A stretch of 64,000 nt of DNA from Rhizophagus irregularis. Taxonomy: Eukaryota; Glomeromycota; Glomeromycetes; Glomerales; Glomeraceae. The notes beneath the pieces were generated by a model. That model ran no database searches. It was given only the letters and a program-made list of their open reading frames with translations, and had not been told where the DNA came from. Position 1 is the first letter of the stretch. Each line of letters begins with the position of its first letter. Below, piece by piece: positions 63,100 through 64,000 of this stretch. The position numbers and the translations under genes are program-made. The stretch lies in contig NC_089432.1 of the NCBI RefSeq assembly GCF_026210795.1, positions 1,426,001 through 1,490,000 on the forward strand. Reading direction: 5' to 3'.

Positions 63100-63346
63100 T
63101 ATTGTATCATCCTAAGCACCACCCGATTTTAAGCACCACCTCGACTTTAGAAAAACAAAAATAAGCACCACATTAAATTTTTATATTTATAAATAAGGAG
63201 TAAAGCGCAAAAAAAATTTTCAAAGTATCAAAAAAAAAAATATGAAAAAACTTCCGAATTTAAACACCACCAAACTTAAGTGGAAATTTTCCTTTAAAAA
63301 TGTGGTGATAAAATCGGAAGGATACGATAATCCGAATTCAAAGAAT
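63100..63346. other. small repeat with AAGCACCACC motifs
   Basis: TAAGCACCACC-like motifs occur four times (about 63114, 63130, 63162, 63262) and an inverted GTGGTGA lies at 63302. This is probably the remnant of a small DNA element inserted next to repeat B copy 2. Confidence 0.35.
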
Positions 63347-64000
63347 AAAGTAAAAGAATCTAATATTTTGTACCTCATAATTCAAAATTCAAAATTTAAA
63401 AACTGCAAATATCAAAAAAATAAACATAGTTTTTATTTTATGAAATAAAATTACATTTTTTTTTGTACAGCATAAAGAAAAACATATTTTGATTCGTTCT
63501 CGTGAAAAAAAAAAAAATTTTTTTATCACATTATAAATGCCAAAAAGGGGGTACATCAACTTGCATGTAGTTGCATATTTTGATGGTGTTGCAACAATGC
63601 AACACGGATACTTGCTTATTAAGATAACGTGCAACGATAGTAGCAAATTAGCATCGATTCATTTATCGAGTGGGATGCTAAAACAAGTCCTTCGGTACAC
63701 TCCGGACTACTATAAAGAGATATGCAAGGAGAGTGTTACACTTCTATTCATATACAGCATGGTTCAATCACTTTTTAATTTTTTCTTTTTTTGGCTCAAA
63801 ATTTTTATTGTTTGTCAAATAGGGGATAAAAAAATCAATTTATGCAGGTTAACAAAAAAATACTAGAAGTGTTTCACCCAGTGAATTCCGAAACCTCTGA
63901 ACCCCTAATTCTTTCTTTCTAAGTTACGTATTTCAAAAATGATTCAGAGTATGAAATGGGCCATCACTATACCTATAATAGCAAAAACTATTATGCTACG
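63347..64000 (+). repeat. direct repeat B, copy 2 (cut by the right edge)
   Basis: Second copy of 58337-59074, still matching at the last base, so the duplication continues past the window. Confidence 0.85.
63943..64000 (-). CDS. second cupredoxin-like gene, C-terminal end only
   Basis: The - strand frame ends IIGIVMAHFIL then TGA at 63943-63945, matching the GPI-signal end of the gene at 59018-59789 (VIGVVMAHFIL) with conservative differences. Only 18 codons plus stop are inside the window. Whether the copy is intact cannot be judged here. Confidence 0.6.

Noticed and set aside
1-64000. tRNA or rRNA genes
   Set aside because: No cloverleaf with A and B boxes and no conserved rRNA segment was recognised by eye; a tRNAscan or Infernal run would be decisive.

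Overview
This window looks like nuclear DNA from a very AT-rich fungus, most likely an arbuscular-mycorrhizal fungus close to Rhizophagus (Glomeromycotina). The evidence is short GT..AG introns (about 66-110 nt) in every multi-exon gene, the lineage-typical style of the kinase and Sel1-repeat genes, Crinkler-type N-terminal relics, repeated treble-clef Zn-ribbon motifs, and dense decayed transposons. The species is an inference; no rRNA or tRNA gene was found.

Layout. (1) 1-16781, + strand: the 3' 15.7 kb of coding sequence of a giant RNF213/mysterin-family AAA+ ATPase, 14 exons, open at the left edge. It has an acidic repetitive N-terminus, a CBM20-like domain, two AAA modules with intact Walker motifs, and an RZ-type zinc finger, but no visible RING finger. 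(2) 19503-24934: a near-complete Mutator-like (MULE) transposon with TIRs of about 1.29 kb and a transposase broken only at one A9 run. (3) 25162-27004: two MITE-like elements, one with a degenerate telomere-like core and one with a perfect 9-bp target duplication. (4) 28008-33051, + strand: a five-exon gene for an unclassified 1565-aa protein with a possible N-myristoylation start, a Gly-rich hydrophobic N-terminus and a degenerate P-loop domain. (5) 33776-47161: a duplicated kinase locus. One copy is a kinase-Sel1 fusion with a frameshift in its glycine-rich loop; the other is an intact kinase that has lost the Sel1 tail. Between them lie a pogo-like element with hAT debris and relics of a Zn-ribbon gene, a Uma2-like nuclease gene and a Crinkler gene. 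(6) 49191-50393, - strand: a secreted repetitive protein with Kex2-type sites, a candidate processed-peptide precursor. (7) 54-64 kb: retroelement and MULE relics, and a partial tandem duplication containing a GPI-anchored cupredoxin-like gene, whose second copy is cut by the right edge.

How the parts may relate. The RNF213-like protein and the P-loop protein are the only two large intact genes. They are co-oriented, separated by about 11 kb that contains the MULE. A functional link is possible but not shown. The KEP-type protein, the cupredoxin-like protein and the Crinkler relics form a secretory or host-interaction component typical of accessory regions. Everything from about 34 kb onward is repeat-driven, with duplications at different stages of decay.
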